Shown: in pieces, positions 51,932 to 64,000 of the stretch
How positions within the stretch are numbered: the first letter of the stretch is position 1
Layout of the letters: the number at the start of each line of letters is the position of its first letter
The notes under the pieces: model-generated
Seen by the model: the letters and a program-made list of their open reading frames with translations, nothing else
Database searches by the model: none
What the model was told of the DNA's origin: nothing
Assembly: GCA_963978545.1 (NCBI GenBank)
Contig: CAXBTE010000036.1
Location: 434,001-498,000 of the forward strand
DNA: 64,000 nt
Reading direction: 5' to 3'
Source: Linyphia triangularis
Taxonomy: Eukaryota; Arthropoda; Arachnida; Araneae; Linyphiidae
Made by a program: the position numbers and the translations under genes

Positions 51932-52580
51932 GGAAAAGTGATTTTTTCATAAAATTTCCTAAGGCTAACCCCTTTGAAAAATTTCGAAAAATTTGAAAAT
52001 TCAAAAAATTATTTTTTGGAAAAGTGATTTTTTCATAAAATTTCCCAAGGCTAACCCCTTTCAAAAATTTCGAAAAATTTGAAAATTCAAAAAATTATTT
52101 TTTGGAAAAGTGATTTTTTCATAAAATTTCCTAAGGCTAACCCCCTTTGAAAAATTTGAAAATTCAAAAAATTATTTTTTGGAAAAGTGATTTTTTCATA
52201 AAATTTCCTAAGACAAACCCCTTTGAAAAATTTCGAAAAATTTGAAAATTCAAAAAATTATTTTTTGGAAAAGTGATTTTTTCATAAAATTTCCTAAGGC
52301 TAACCCCTTTGAAAAATTTGAAAATTCAAAAAATTATTTTTTGGAAAAGTGATTTTTTCATAAAATATCCTAAGGCTAACCCCTTTGAAAAATTTGAAAA
52401 TTCAAAAAATTATTTTTTGGAAAAGTGATTTTTTCATAAAATTTCCTAAGACTAACCCCTTTGAAAAATTTCGAAAAATTTGAAAATTCAAAAAATTATT
52501 TTTTGGAAAAGTGATTTTTTCATAAAATTTCCTAAGGCTAACCCCTTTGAAAAATTTGAAAATTCAAAAAATTATTTTTT
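51932..52580. repeat. A-tract module array 1 of B block 5 (eight modules)
   Basis: Modules start at 51932, 52018, 52104, 52181, 52267, 52343, 52419 and 52505 (86, 86, 77, 86, 76, 76, 86, 76). The final AAGTCTAACC 86-bp module of the other B blocks is missing, so a 76-bp module joins CAGTCAAATTTCGAC directly. Confidence 0.9.
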
Positions 52581-54305
52581 CAGTCAAATTTCGACAGAAT
52601 ATGAATATAAAACATATTTCAGGTCTTCAACTAAAATTTCCCAGCTAGTTTCAAAATTTCGTACAAAATCGTCTCCATTTCTGAGCAAACGCGTTATTTT
52701 GGATTTTTTTGAATTTTAACGACAGTTTGGGCTATAAAGCGATTTAAGGGACCTTTCTTGGATAGTTTTGATAAAAAGTAACTCTTAAGCATTCTCCTAT
52801 GTTAACAGCTAAATTTGACACATTTCGGACATTTCCCAGCTAAATTCCAAAATTTCGTTCAAAACCGTCTCTATTTCTGTGCTAACGCGTTATTTTGGAT
52901 TTTACTGAATTTTCCCGACAGATTGGGCTATAAATCGATTTAAGGGTCTTTTCTTGAACAGTTTTGATAAAAAGTAACTATTGAGCATTTTCAAAGCATT
53001 TCGGACATTTCCCAGCTAGTTTTAAAAATATCGTTCAAAATCGTCTCTATTTCTGTGTTAACGCGTTATTTTGGATTTTTCTGAATTTTACCGACAGTTT
53101 AGGCTATAAATCGATTTAAGGGTCCTTTCTTGAACAGTTTTGATAAAAAGTAACTTTTAAGCATACTCTTAGGTCACAGCTAAAATTTTAAAGCATTTCG
53201 GACAATTCCCAGCTAGTTTCAGAAATTGCGTTCAAAACCGTCTCTATTTCTGTGTTAACGCGTTATTTTGGATTTTTCGGAATTCTACCAACAGTTTGGG
53301 CTATAAAGCGATTAAAGGGTCCTTTCTTGACAGTTTTGATAAAAAGTTACTTTTGAGCATTTTCAAAGCATTTCGGACAATTCCCAGCTAGTTTTAAAAA
53401 TTGCTTTCAAAATCGTCTCTATTTCTGTGTTAACGCGTTATTTTGGATTTTTCTGAATTTTACCGACAGTTTGGGCTATAAAGCGATTTAAGGGTCCTTT
53501 CTTGACAGTTTTGATAAAAAGTAACTCTTGAGCATTTTCAAAGCATTTCGGACAATTCCCAGCTAGTTTTAAAAATATCGTTCAAAATCGTCTCTATTTC
53601 TGTGTTAACGCGTTATTTTGGATTTTTCTGAATTTTACCGACAGTTTGGGCTATAAAGCGATTTAAGGGTCCTTTCTTGACAGTTTTGATAAAAAGTAAC
53701 TCTTGAGCATTTTCAAAGCATTTCGGACAATTCCCAGCTAGTTTGAAAAATATCGTTCAAAATCGTCTCTATTTCTGTGTTAACGCGTTATTTTGGATTT
53801 TTCTGAATTTTACCGACAGTTTAGGCTATACAGCGATTTAAGGGTCCTTTCTTGACAGTTTTTATAAAAAGTTACTTTTGATCATTTTCAAAGCATTTCG
53901 GACAATTCCCAGCTAGTTTTAAAAATTGCTTTCAAAATCGTCTCTATTTCTGTGTTAACGCGTTATTTTGGATTTTTCTGAATTTTACCGATAATTTGGG
54001 ATATAAATCGATATAAGGGTCCTTTCTTGAACAGTTTTGATAAAAAGTAACTTTTGAGCATACTCTAAGGTCACAGCTAAAATTTTAAAGCATTTCGGAC
54101 AATTCCCAACTAGTTTCAAAAATTGCGTTCAAAAACGTCTCCATTTCTGTGTTAACGCGTTATTTTGGATTTTTCTGAATTATACCGACAGCTTGGTTTA
54201 TAAAGCGATTTGAGGGTCCTTTCTTGGGCATATTTAATAAAAAGTTACTGTAAACTATATTTCTATTTTAAAACCAAAATCTGGAAGCATTTTGAGAAAT
54301 TTTTT
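52581..54305. repeat. 175/197-bp satellite array of B block 5 (nine repeats)
   Basis: Exactly 1725 bp, as in the other four blocks, although both flanking arrays differ. ACGCGT cores at 52689, 52885, 53061, 53258, 53433, 53608, 53783, 53958 and 54155. Confidence 0.92.
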
Positions 54306-54866
54306 GGAAAAGTGATTTTTTCATAAAATTTCCTAAGTCTAACCCCTTTGAAAAATTTCGAAAAATTTGAAAATTCAAAAAATTATTTTTTGAAAAAGTA
54401 ATTTTTTCGTAAAATTTCCTAAGGCTAACCCCCTTGAAAAATTTGAAAATTCAAAAAATTATTTTTTGAAAAAGTGATTTTTTCATAAAATTTCCTAAGG
54501 CTAACCCCTTTGAAAAATTTGAAAATTCAAAAAATTATTTTTTGGAAAAGTGATTTTTTCATAAAATTTCCTAAGGCTAACCCTTTGAAAAATTTGAAAA
54601 TTCAAAAAATTATTTTTTGGAAAAGTGATTTTTTCATAAAATTTCCTAAGACTAACCCCTTTGAAAAATTTCGAAAAATTTGAAAATTCAAAAAATTATT
54701 TTTTGGAAAAGTGATTTTTTCATAAAATTTCCTAAGGCTAACCCCTTTGAAAAATTTGAAAATTCAAAAAATTATTTTTTGGAAACGTGATTTTTTCATA
54801 AAATTTCATAAGGCTAACCCCTTTGAAAAATTTCGAAAAATTTGAAAATTCAAAAAATTATTTTTT
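54306..54866. repeat. A-tract module array 2 of B block 5 (seven modules)
   Basis: Modules start at 54306, 54392, 54468, 54544, 54619, 54705 and 54781 (86, 76, 76, 75, 86, 76, 86). One short module with AAATTGAAAAA, present in the other blocks, is absent. Confidence 0.9.
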
Positions 54867-55185
54867 CAGTCACATTTGGACAGAATATAAATATAAAACA
54901 TATTTCAGGTCCCAAAAAAAAAAATTTGGTAGCATTTGAGCCATTATTTTCAAAGTTCAAAATTTCCCTTTGAAAATACATTGATTGTATTTTGGAGTTT
55001 TTGAATTTTTACTCGTAGTGTATTTGGAGCACAGTATTGTAACTTGGCCACATTTAAGGTCTTCTATAGGAGATTCTTAAAAACGAAAATCTTAACAACC
55101 ACAAAATATTAAGGGGGTCAAAATTTGCAAAGTTGTTTTTTTCAGTGGTACACATACATAATTTTTACACAAAGAGTTTTGGGAG

Positions 55186-57181
55186 CACAATGTTGTAACT
55201 TGGCAACATTGAAGTTCATTAATAGGAGATTCTTAAAAACGAAAATCTTAACAACCACTAAATATTAAGAGGGTCGAAAGTTGATCCCAAAAAAGGACTG
55301 CATTTCAAACACTGAAAATTTCTGAATTTTACCTACATTTTGGGCTATAAACTGAATTAAGGGTCCTTTATTGGGCAGATTTGAAATAAAGTGACTGCAA
55401 ATCATATTTCTATTTTAAAACCAAAATCTGGAAGCATTTTGAGCCATTTTTTGAAAAAGTGATTTTTTCATAAAATTTCCTAAGGCTAACCCCTTTGAAA
55501 AATTTCGAAAAATTTGAAAATTCAAAAAATTATTTTTTCAGTCACATTTGGACAGAATATGAATATAAAACATATTTCAGGTCCCCAAAAAAAATTTGGT
55601 AGCATTTGAGCCACTATTTTCAAAGTTCAAAATTTCCCTTTGAAAATACATTGATTTTACAGTTTTTGAATTTTTACTCATAGTGTATTTGGAGCACAGT
55701 ATTGTAACTTGGCCACATTTAAGGTCTTCTATAGGAGATTCTTAAAAACGAAAATCTTAACAACCACAAAATATTAAGGGGGTCAAAATTTGCAAATTTG
55801 TTTTTTTCAGTGGTACACATACATAATTTTTACACAGAGAGTTTTGGGAGCACAATGTTGTGACTTGGCCACATTGAAGTTCATTAATAGGAGATTCTTA
55901 AAAATGAAAATCTTAACAACCACTAAATATTAAGGTGGTCGAAAGTTTATCCCAAAAAAGGACTGCATTTCAAACACTGAAAATTTCTGAATTTTACCTA
56001 CATTTTGGGCTATAAACTGAATTAAAGGGTCCTTTTTTGGGCAGATTTGAAATAAAGTGACTGCAAATCATATTTCTATTTTAAAACCAAAATCTGGAAG
56101 CATTTTGAGCCATTTTTTGGAAAAGTGATTTTTTCATAAAATTTCCTAAGGCTAACCCCTTTGAAAAATTTCGAAAAATTTGAAAATTCAAAAAATTATT
56201 TTTTCAGTCACATTTGGACAGAATATGAATATAAAACATATTTCAGGTCCCCAAAAAAAATTTGGTAGCATTTGAGCCACTATTTTCAAAGTTCAAAATT
56301 TCCCTTTGAAAATACATTGATTTTACAGTTTTTGAATTTTTACTGATAGTGTATTTGGAGCACAGTATTGTAACTTGGCCACATTTAAGGTCTTCTATAG
56401 GAGATTCTTAAAAACGAAAATCTTAACAACCACAAAATATTAAGGGGGTCAAAATTTGCAAAGTTGTTTTTTTCAGTGGTACACATACATAATTTTTACA
56501 CAGAGAGTTTTGGGAGCACAATGTTGTAACTTGGCAACATTGAAGTTCATTAATAGGAGATTCTTAAAAACGAAAATCTTAACAACCACTAAATATTAAG
56601 GGGGTCGAAAGTTGATCCCAAAAAAGGACTGCATTTCAAACACTGAAAATTTCTGAATTTTACCTACATTTTGGGCTATAAACTGAATTAAGGGTCCTTT
56701 ATTGGGCAGATTTGAAATAAAGTGACTGCAAATCATATTTCTATTTTAAAACCAAAATCTGGAAGCATTTTGAGCCATTTTTTGGAAAAGTGATTTTTTC
56801 ATAAAATTTCCTAAGGCTAACCCCTTTGAAAAATTTCGAAAAATTTGAAAATTCAAAAAATTATTTTTTCAGTCACATTTGGACAGAATATGAATATAAA
56901 ACATATTTCAGGTCCCCAAAAAAAATTTGGTAGCATTTGAGCCACTATTTTCAAAGTTCAAAATTTCCCTTTGAAAATACATTGATTTTACAGTTTTTGA
57001 ATTTTTACTCATAGTGTATTTTGAGCACAGTATTGTAACTTGGCCACATTTAAGGTCTTCTATAGGAGATTCTTAAAAACGAAAATCTTAACAACCACAA
57101 AATATTAAGAGGGTCAAAATTTGCAAAGTTGTTTTTTTCAGTGGTACACATACATAATTTTTACACAGAGAGTTTTGGGAG
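55186..57181. repeat. Three ordinary monomers after B5
   Basis: Units start at 55186 (665; ATTAAGAGGGTC, GCAAATTTG), 55851 (666, P; TTAAGGTGGTC as in 2475, ACTGATAGTG) and 56517 (665; TTTATTGGG, TATTTTGAGCAC, ATTAAGAGGGTC in the short arm). Confidence 0.91.
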
Positions 57182-58014
57182 CACAATGTTGTAACTTGGC
57201 AACATTGAAGTTCATTAATAGGAGATTCTTAAAAACGAAAATCTTAACAACCACTAAATATTAAGGGGGTCGAAAGTTGATCCCAAAAAAGGACTGCATT
57301 TCAAACACTGAAAATTTCTGAATTTTACCTACATTTTGGGCTATAAACTGAATTAAAGGTCCTTTTTTGGGCAGATTTGAAATAAAGTGACTGCAAATCA
57401 TATTTCTATTTTAAAACCAAAATCTGGAAGCATTTTGAGCCATTTTTTGGAAAAGTGATTTTTTCATAAAATTTCCTAAGGCTAACCCCTTTGAAAAATT
57501 TCGAAAAATTTGAAAATTCAAAAAATTATATTTTCAGTCACATTTGGACAGAATATAAATATAAAACATATTTCAGGTCCCCAAAAAAAATCTGGAAGCA
57601 TTTTGAGCCATTTTTTGGAAAAGTGATTTTTTCATAAAATTTCCTAAGGCTAACCCCTTTGAAAAATTTCGAAAAATTTGAAAATTCAAAAAATTATTTT
57701 TTCAGTCACATTTGGACAGAATATGAATATAAAACATATTTCAGGTACCCAAAAAAAATTTGGTAGCATTTGAGCCACTATTTTCAAAGTTCAAAATTTC
57801 CCTTTGAAAATACATTGATTTTACAGTTTTTGAATTTTTACTCATAGTGTATTTTGAGCACAGTATTGTAACTTGGCCACATTTAAGGTCTTCTATAGGA
57901 GATTCTTAAAAACGAAAATCTTAACAACCACAAAATATTAAGGGGGTCAAAATTTGCAAAGTTGTTTTTTTCAGTGGTACACATACATAATTTTTACACA
58001 GAGAGTTTTGGGAG
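57182..58014. repeat. 833-bp long monomer with 168-bp internal duplication
   Basis: An S unit with GAATTAAAGGTCC (one G fewer) and CAGGTACCC after the second module, the latter shared with 17605-18438. Confidence 0.9.
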
Positions 58015-61000
58015 CACAATGTTGTGACTTGGCCACATTGAAGTTCATTAATAGGAGATTCTTAAAAATGAAAATCTTAACAACCACTAAATATTAAGGG
58101 GGTCGAAAGTTTATCCCAAAAAAGGACTGCATTTCAAACACTGAAAATTTCTGAATTTTACCTACATTTTGGGCTATAAACTGAATTAAGGGTCCTTTTT
58201 TGGGCAGATTTGAAATAAAGTGACTGCAAATCATATTTCTATTTTAAAACCAAAATCTGGAAGCATTTTGAGCCATTTTTTGGAAAAGTGATTTTTTCAT
58301 AAAATTTCCTAAGGCTAACCCCTTTGAAAAATTTCGAAAAATTTGAAAATTCAAAAAATTATATTTTCAGTCACATTTGGACAGAATATAAATATAAAAC
58401 ATATTTCAGGTCCCCAAAAAAAATTTGGTAGCATTTGAGCCACTATTTTCAAAGTTCAAAATTTCCCTTTGAAAATACATTGATTTTACAGTTTTTGAAT
58501 TTTTACTCATAGTGTATTTGGAGCACAGTATTGTAACTTGGCCACATTTAAGGTCTTCTATAGGAGATTCTTAAAAACGAAAATCTTAACAACCACAAAA
58601 TATTAAGGGGGTCAAAATTTGCAAAGTTGTTTTTTTCAGTGGTACACATACATAATTTTTACACAGAGAGTTTTGGGAGCACAATGTTGTAACTTGGCAA
58701 CATTGAAGTTCATTAATAGGAGATTCTTAAAAACGAAAATCTTAACAACCACTAAATATTAAGGGGGTCGAAAGTTGATCCCAAAAAAGGACTGCATTTC
58801 AAACACTGAAAATTTCTGAATTTTACCTACATTTTGGGCTATAAACTGAATTAAGGGTCCTTTATTGGGCAGATTTGAAATAAAGTGACTGCAAATCATA
58901 TTTCTATTTTAAAACCAAAATCTGGAAGCATTTTGAGCCATTTTTTGGAAAAGTGATTTTTTCATAAAATTTCCTAAGGCTAACCCCTTTGAAAAATTTC
59001 GAAAAATTTGAAAATTCAAAAAATTATTTTTTCAGTCACATTTGGACAGAATATGAATATAAAACATATTTCAGGTACCCAAAAAAAATTTGGTAGCATT
59101 TGAGCCACTATTTTCAAAGTTCAAAATTTCCCTTTGAAAATACATTGATTTTACAGTTTTTGAATTTTTACTCATAGTGTATTTTGAGCACAGTATTGTA
59201 ACTTGGCCACATTTAAGGTCTTCTATAGGAGATTCTTAAAAACGAAAATCTTAACAACCACAAAATATTAAGGGGGTCAAAATTTGCAAAGTTGTTTTTT
59301 TCAGTGGTACACATACATAATTTTTACACAGAGAGTTTTGGGAGCACAATGTTGTGACTTGGCCACATTGAAGTTCATTAATAGGAGATTCTTAAAAATG
59401 AAAATCTTAACAACCACTAAATATTAAGGGGGTCGAAAGTTTATCCCAAAAAAGGACTGCATTTCAAACACTGAAAATTTCTGAATTTTACCTACATTTT
59501 GGGCTATAAACTGAATTAAGGGTCCTTTTTTGGGCAGATTTGAAATAAAGTGACTGCAAATCATATTTCTATTTTAAAACCAAAATCTGGAAGCATTTTG
59601 AGCCATTTTTTGGAAAAGTGATTTTTTCATAAAATTTCCTAAGGCTAACCCCTTTGAAAAATTTCGAAAAATTTGAAAATTCAAAAAATTATTTTTTCAG
59701 TCACATTTGGACAGAATATGAATATAAAACATATTTCAGGTACCCAAAAAAAATTTGGTAGCATTTGAGCCACTATTTTCAAAGTTCAAAATTTCCCTTT
59801 GAAAATACATTGATTTTACAGTTTTTGAATTTTTACTCATAGTGTATTTTGAGCACAGTATTGTAACTTGGCCACATTTAAGGTCTTCTATAGGAGATTC
59901 TTAAAAACGAAAATCTTAACAACCACAAAATATTAAGGGGGTCAAAATTTGCAAAGTTGTTTTTTTCAGTGGTACACATACATAATTTTTACACAGAGAG
60001 TTTTGGGAGCACAATGTTGTGACTTGGCCACATTGAAGTTCATTAATAGGAGATTCTTAAAAATGAAAATCTTAACAACCACTAAATATTAAGGGGGTCG
60101 AAAGTTTATCCCAAAAAAGGACTGCATTTCAAACACTGAAAATTTCTGAATTTTACCTACATTTTGGGCTATAAACTGAATTAAGGGTCCTTTTTTGGGC
60201 AGATTTGAAATAAAGTGACTGCAAATCATATTTCTATTTTAAAACCAAAATCTGGAAGCATTTTGAGCCATTTTTTGGAAAAGTGATTTTTTCATAAAAT
60301 TTCCTAAGGCTAACCCCTTTGAAAAATTTCGAAAAATTTGAAAATTCAAAAAATTATATTTTCAGTCACATTTGGACAGAATATAAATATAAAACATATT
60401 TCAGGTCCCCAAAAAAAATTTGGTAGCATTTGAGCCACTATTTTCAAAGTTCAAAATTTCCCTTTGAAAATACATTGATTTTACAGTTTTTGAATTTTTA
60501 CTCATAGTGTATTTGGAGCACAGTATTGTAACTTGGCCACATTTAAGGTCTTCTATAGGAGATTCTTAAAAACGAAAATCTTAACAACCACAAAATATTA
60601 AGGGGGTCAAAATTTGCAAAGTTGTTTTTTTCAGTGGTACACATACATAATTTTTACACAGAGAGTTTTGGGAGCACAATGTTGTAACTTGGCAACATTG
60701 AAGTTCATTAATAGGAGATTCTTAAAAACGAAAATCTTAACAACCACTAAATATTAAGGGGGTCGAAAGTTGATCCCAAAAAAGGACTGCATTTCAAACA
60801 CTGAAAATTTCTGAATTTTACCTACATTTTGGGCTATAAACTGAATTAAGGGTCCTTTATTGGGCAGATTTGAAATAAAGTGACTGCAAATCATATTTCT
60901 ATTTTAAAACCAAAATCTGGAAGCATTTTGAGCCATTTTTTGGAAAAGTGATTTTTTCATAAAATTTCCTAAGGCTAACCCCTTTGAAAAATTTCGAAAA

Positions 61001-64000
61001 ATTTGAAAATTCAAAAAATTATTTTTTCAGTCACATTTGGACAGAATATGAATATAAAACATATTTCAGGTCCACAAAAAAAATTTGGTAGCATTTGAGC
61101 CACTATTTTCAAAGTTCAAAATTTCCCTTTGAAAATACATTGATTTTACAGTTTTTGAATTTTTACTCATAGTGTATTTGGAGCACAGTATTGTAACTTG
61201 GCCACATTTAAGGTCTTCTATAGGAGATTCTTAAAAACGAAAATCTTAACAACCACAAAATATTAAGGGGGTCAAAATTTGCAAATTTGTTTTTTTCAGT
61301 GGTACACATACATAATTTTTACACAGAGAGTTTTGGGAGCACAATGTTGTGACTTGGCCACATTGAAGTTCATTAATAGGAGATTCTTAAAAATGAAAAT
61401 CTTAACAACCACTAAATATTAAGGGGGTCGAAAGTTTATCCCAAAAAAGGACTGCATTTCAAACACTGAAAATTTCTGAATTTTACCTACATTTTGGGCT
61501 ATAAACTGAATTAAAGGGTCCTTTTTTGGGCAGATTTGAAATAAAGTGACTGCAAATCATATTTCTATTTTAAAACCAAAATCTGGAAGCATTTTGAGCC
61601 ATTTTTTGGAAAAGTGATTTTTTCATAAAATTTCCTAAGGCTAACCCCTTTGAAAAATTTCGAAAAATTTGAAAATTCAAAAAATTATTTTTTCAGTCAC
61701 ATTTGGACAGAATATGAATATAAAACATATTTCAGGTCCACAAAAAAAATTTGGTAGCATTTGAGCCACTATTTTCAAAGTTCAAAATTTCCCTTTGAAA
61801 ATACATTGATTTTACAGTTTTTGAATTTTTACTCATAGTGTATTTTGAGCACAGTATTGTAACTTTTCCACATTTAAGGTCTTCTATAGGAGATTCTTAA
61901 AAACGAAAATCTTAACAACCACAAAATATTAAGGGGGTCAAAATTTGCAAAGTTGTTTTTTTCAGTGGTACACATACATAATTTTTACACAGAGAGTTTT
62001 GGGAGCACAATGTTGTAACTTGGCAACATTGAAGTTCATTAATAGGAGATTCTTAAAAACGAAAATCTTAACAACCACTAAATATTAAGGGGGTCGAAAG
62101 TTGATCCCAAAAAAGGACTGCATTTCAAACACTGAAAATTTCTGAATTTTACCTACATTTTGGGCTATAAACTGAATTAAGGGTCCTTTTTTGGGCAGAT
62201 TTGAAATAAAGTGACTGCAAATCATATTTCTATTTTAAAACCAAAATCTGGAAGCATTTTGAGCCATTTTTTGGAAAAGTGATTTTTTCATAAAATTTCC
62301 TAAGGCTAACCCCTTTGAAAAATTTCGAAAAATTTGAAAATTCAAAAAATTATATTTTCAGTCACATTTGGACAGAATATAAATATAAAACATATTTCAG
62401 GTCCCCAAAAAAAATTTGGTAGCATTTGAGCCACTATTTTCAAAGTTCAAAATTTCCCTTTGAAAATACATTGATTTTACAGTTTTTGAATTTTTACTCA
62501 TAGTGTATTTGGAGCACAGTATTGTAACTTAGCCACATTTAAGGTCTTCTATAGGAGATTCTTAAAAACGAAAATCTTAACAACCACAAAATATTAAGGG
62601 GGTCAAAATTTGCAAAGTTGTTTTTTTCAGTGGTACACATACATAATTTTTACACAGAGAGTTTTGGGAGCACAATGTTGTAACTTGGCAACATTGAAGT
62701 TCATTAATAGGAGATTCTTAAAAACGAAAATCTTAACAACCACTAAATATTAAGGGGGTCGAAAGTTGATCCCAAAAAAGGACTGCATTTCAAACACTGA
62801 AAATTTCTGAATTTTACCTACATTTTGGGCTATAAACTGAATTAAGGGTCCTTTTTTGGGCAGATTTGAAATAAAGTGACTGCAAATCATATTTCTATTT
62901 TAAAACCAAAATCTGGAAGCATTTTGAGCCATTTTTTGGAAAAGTGATTTTTTCATAAAATTTCCTAAGGCTAACCCCTTTGAAAAATTTCGAAAAATTT
63001 GAAAATTCAAAAAATTATATTTTCAGTCACATTTGGACAGAATATAAATATAAAACATATTTCAGGTCCCCAAAAAAAATTTGGTAGCATTTGAGCCACT
63101 ATTTTCAAAGTTCAAAATTTCCCTTTGAAAATACATTGATTTTACAGTTTTTGAATTTTTACTCATAGTGTATTTGGAGCACAGTATTGTAACTTAGCCA
63201 CATTTAAGGTCTTCTATAGGAGATTCTTAAAAACGAAAATCTTAACAACCACAAAATATTAAGGGGGTCAAAATTTGCAAAGTTGTTTTTTTCAGTGGTA
63301 CACATACATAATTTTTACACAGAGAGTTTTGGGAGCACAATGTTGTAACTTGGCAACATTGAAGTTCATTAATAGGAGATTCTTAAAAACGAAAATCTTA
63401 ACAACCACTAAATATTAAGGGGGTCGAAAGTTGATCCCAAAAAAGGACTGCATTTCAAACACTGAAAATTTCTGAATTTTACCTACATTTTGGGCTATAA
63501 ACTGAATTAAGGGTCCTTTATTGGGCAGATTTGAAATAAAGTGACTGCAAATCATATTTCTATTTTAAAACCAAAATCTGGAAGCATTTTGAGCCATTTT
63601 TTGGAAAAGTGATTTTTTCATAAAATTTCCTAAGGCTAACCCCTTTGAAAAATTTCGAAAAATTTGAAAATTCAAAAAATTATTTTTTCAGTCACATTTG
63701 GACAGAATATGAATATAAAACATATTTCAGGTCCACAAAAAAAATTTGGTAGCATTTGAGCCACTATTTTCAAAGTTCAAAATTTCCCTTTGAAAATACA
63801 TTGATTTTACAGTTTTTGAATTTTTACTCATAGTGTATTTGGAGCACAGTATTGTAACTTGGCCACATTTAAGGTCTTCTATAGGAGATTCTTAAAAACG
63901 AAAATCTTAACAACCACAAAATATTAAGGGGGTCAAAATTTGCAAATTTGTTTTTTTCAGTGGTACACATACATAATTTTTACACAGAGAGTTTTGGGAG
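58015..64000. repeat. Nine ordinary monomers to the window end
   Basis: Units start at 58015, 58680, 59345, 60010, 60675, 61340, 62006, 62671 and 63336 (665 bp, except 666 at 61340). CAGGTACCC marks those at 58680 and 59345. The unit at 61340 has ACTTTTCCAC, as in 19769. Two R units (62006, 62671; ACTTAGCC) are adjacent, unlike elsewhere. The last unit ends exactly at base 64000. Confidence 0.92.

Larger units (their letters stand above)
51665..55185. repeat. B block 5: 3521-bp giant unit
   Basis: Same plan as the other B blocks but with one module fewer in each module array: 267 bp left part, 649-bp array 1, 1725-bp 175-bp array, 561-bp array 2, 319-bp right part. Point differences include TGACACATTTCGG, GTAACTTTTAAGC, GGAAACGTGA and a longer A run in GGTCCC(A)n. 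It is the most diverged copy and lies outside the large duplication. Confidence 0.94.
1..64000. repeat. Higher-order satellite array filling the whole window
   Basis: The window is a continuous direct tandem array with no unique sequence between units. The anchor CACAATGTTGT recurs 71 times inside the window, mostly every 665 or 666 bp, and defines 72 units; the first is missing three bases and the last ends at the window edge. All units run in the same orientation. The sequence is strongly AT-rich. Stops are frequent in all frames, and no reading frame shows coding character. Unit-length variants are 453, 657, 658, 663, 665, 666, 670, 828, 833-834, 978, 3521 and 3679 bp. The type of organisation (monomer variants arranged in larger repeated blocks) is a higher-order repeat as known from eukaryotic satellite DNA. 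A nematode source is my best guess from base texture only. Confidence 0.97.

Noticed and set aside
52480..52719. A 79-codon open frame in B block 5.
   Set aside because: Same frame as above, lengthened only because the loss of one 86-bp module joins two modules in frame. TTG start, no domain, no codon signal.
1..64000. Telomeric repeats, rRNA or tRNA genes.
   Set aside because: No TTAGGC or TTAGGG runs, and no GC-rich structured RNA-like stretch was seen in any unit type.

Overview
The whole 64 kb window is satellite DNA. I find no supportable gene, RNA gene or intact transposon. It is one uninterrupted head-to-tail array, all units in the same orientation, built from an AT-rich monomer of about 665 bp. 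I resolved 72 consecutive units by tracking the anchor CACAATGTTGT (CATAATGTTGT in a few units). The window opens three bases into a unit and ends exactly on a unit boundary. The architecture is eukaryotic. The base texture (runs of GAAAAATTT, TTTTTTCAG motifs, very low GC) most resembles nematode repeats, but that taxonomic guess is weak.

The ordinary monomer is 665 or 666 bp; the one-base difference is AATTAAGGG versus AATTAAAGGG. It has a 510-bp long arm and a 156-bp short arm whose first ~100 bp are diverged copies of each other. Near its middle sits one 86-bp A-tract module (GGAAAAGTGA...TTATTTTTT). Variant units arise from changes around this core: six have a 168-bp internal duplication (about 833 bp), two have five modules instead of one (978 bp), two have a ~212-bp internal deletion (453 bp), and several carry small deletions (657, 658, 663 bp).

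Five units are giants, called B blocks here: 3806-7484, 12141-15819, 29565-33243, 37235-40913 and 51665-55185. Each is a 665-bp monomer opened at its module. It holds, in order, a left array of 8-9 A-tract modules (86 and 76 bp), a 1725-bp array of nine 175/197-bp repeats, and a right array of 7-8 modules. Every 175-bp repeat carries an AACGCGTT core, in eight of nine as the 10-bp palindrome TAACGCGTTA. I saw this motif nowhere outside the B blocks.

A second level of organisation lies on top. About 17.3 kb (407-17701, containing B1 and B2) is repeated at 26166-42795 (containing B3 and B4), offset 25759 bp, with one whole 665-bp monomer missing from the second copy. A tetramer of marked monomer types recurs at 9482-12140, 22431-25091 and 46348-49006. 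A ~3 kb segment near 18.0-21.3 kb recurs near 59.6-62.9 kb. These patterns fit repeated unequal exchange and local homogenisation. The most interesting candidate is the 175-bp, palindrome-bearing sub-satellite flanked by phased A-tract arrays. It is a plausible specialised chromatin or protein-binding domain inside an otherwise ordinary satellite, but no function can be shown from sequence alone.
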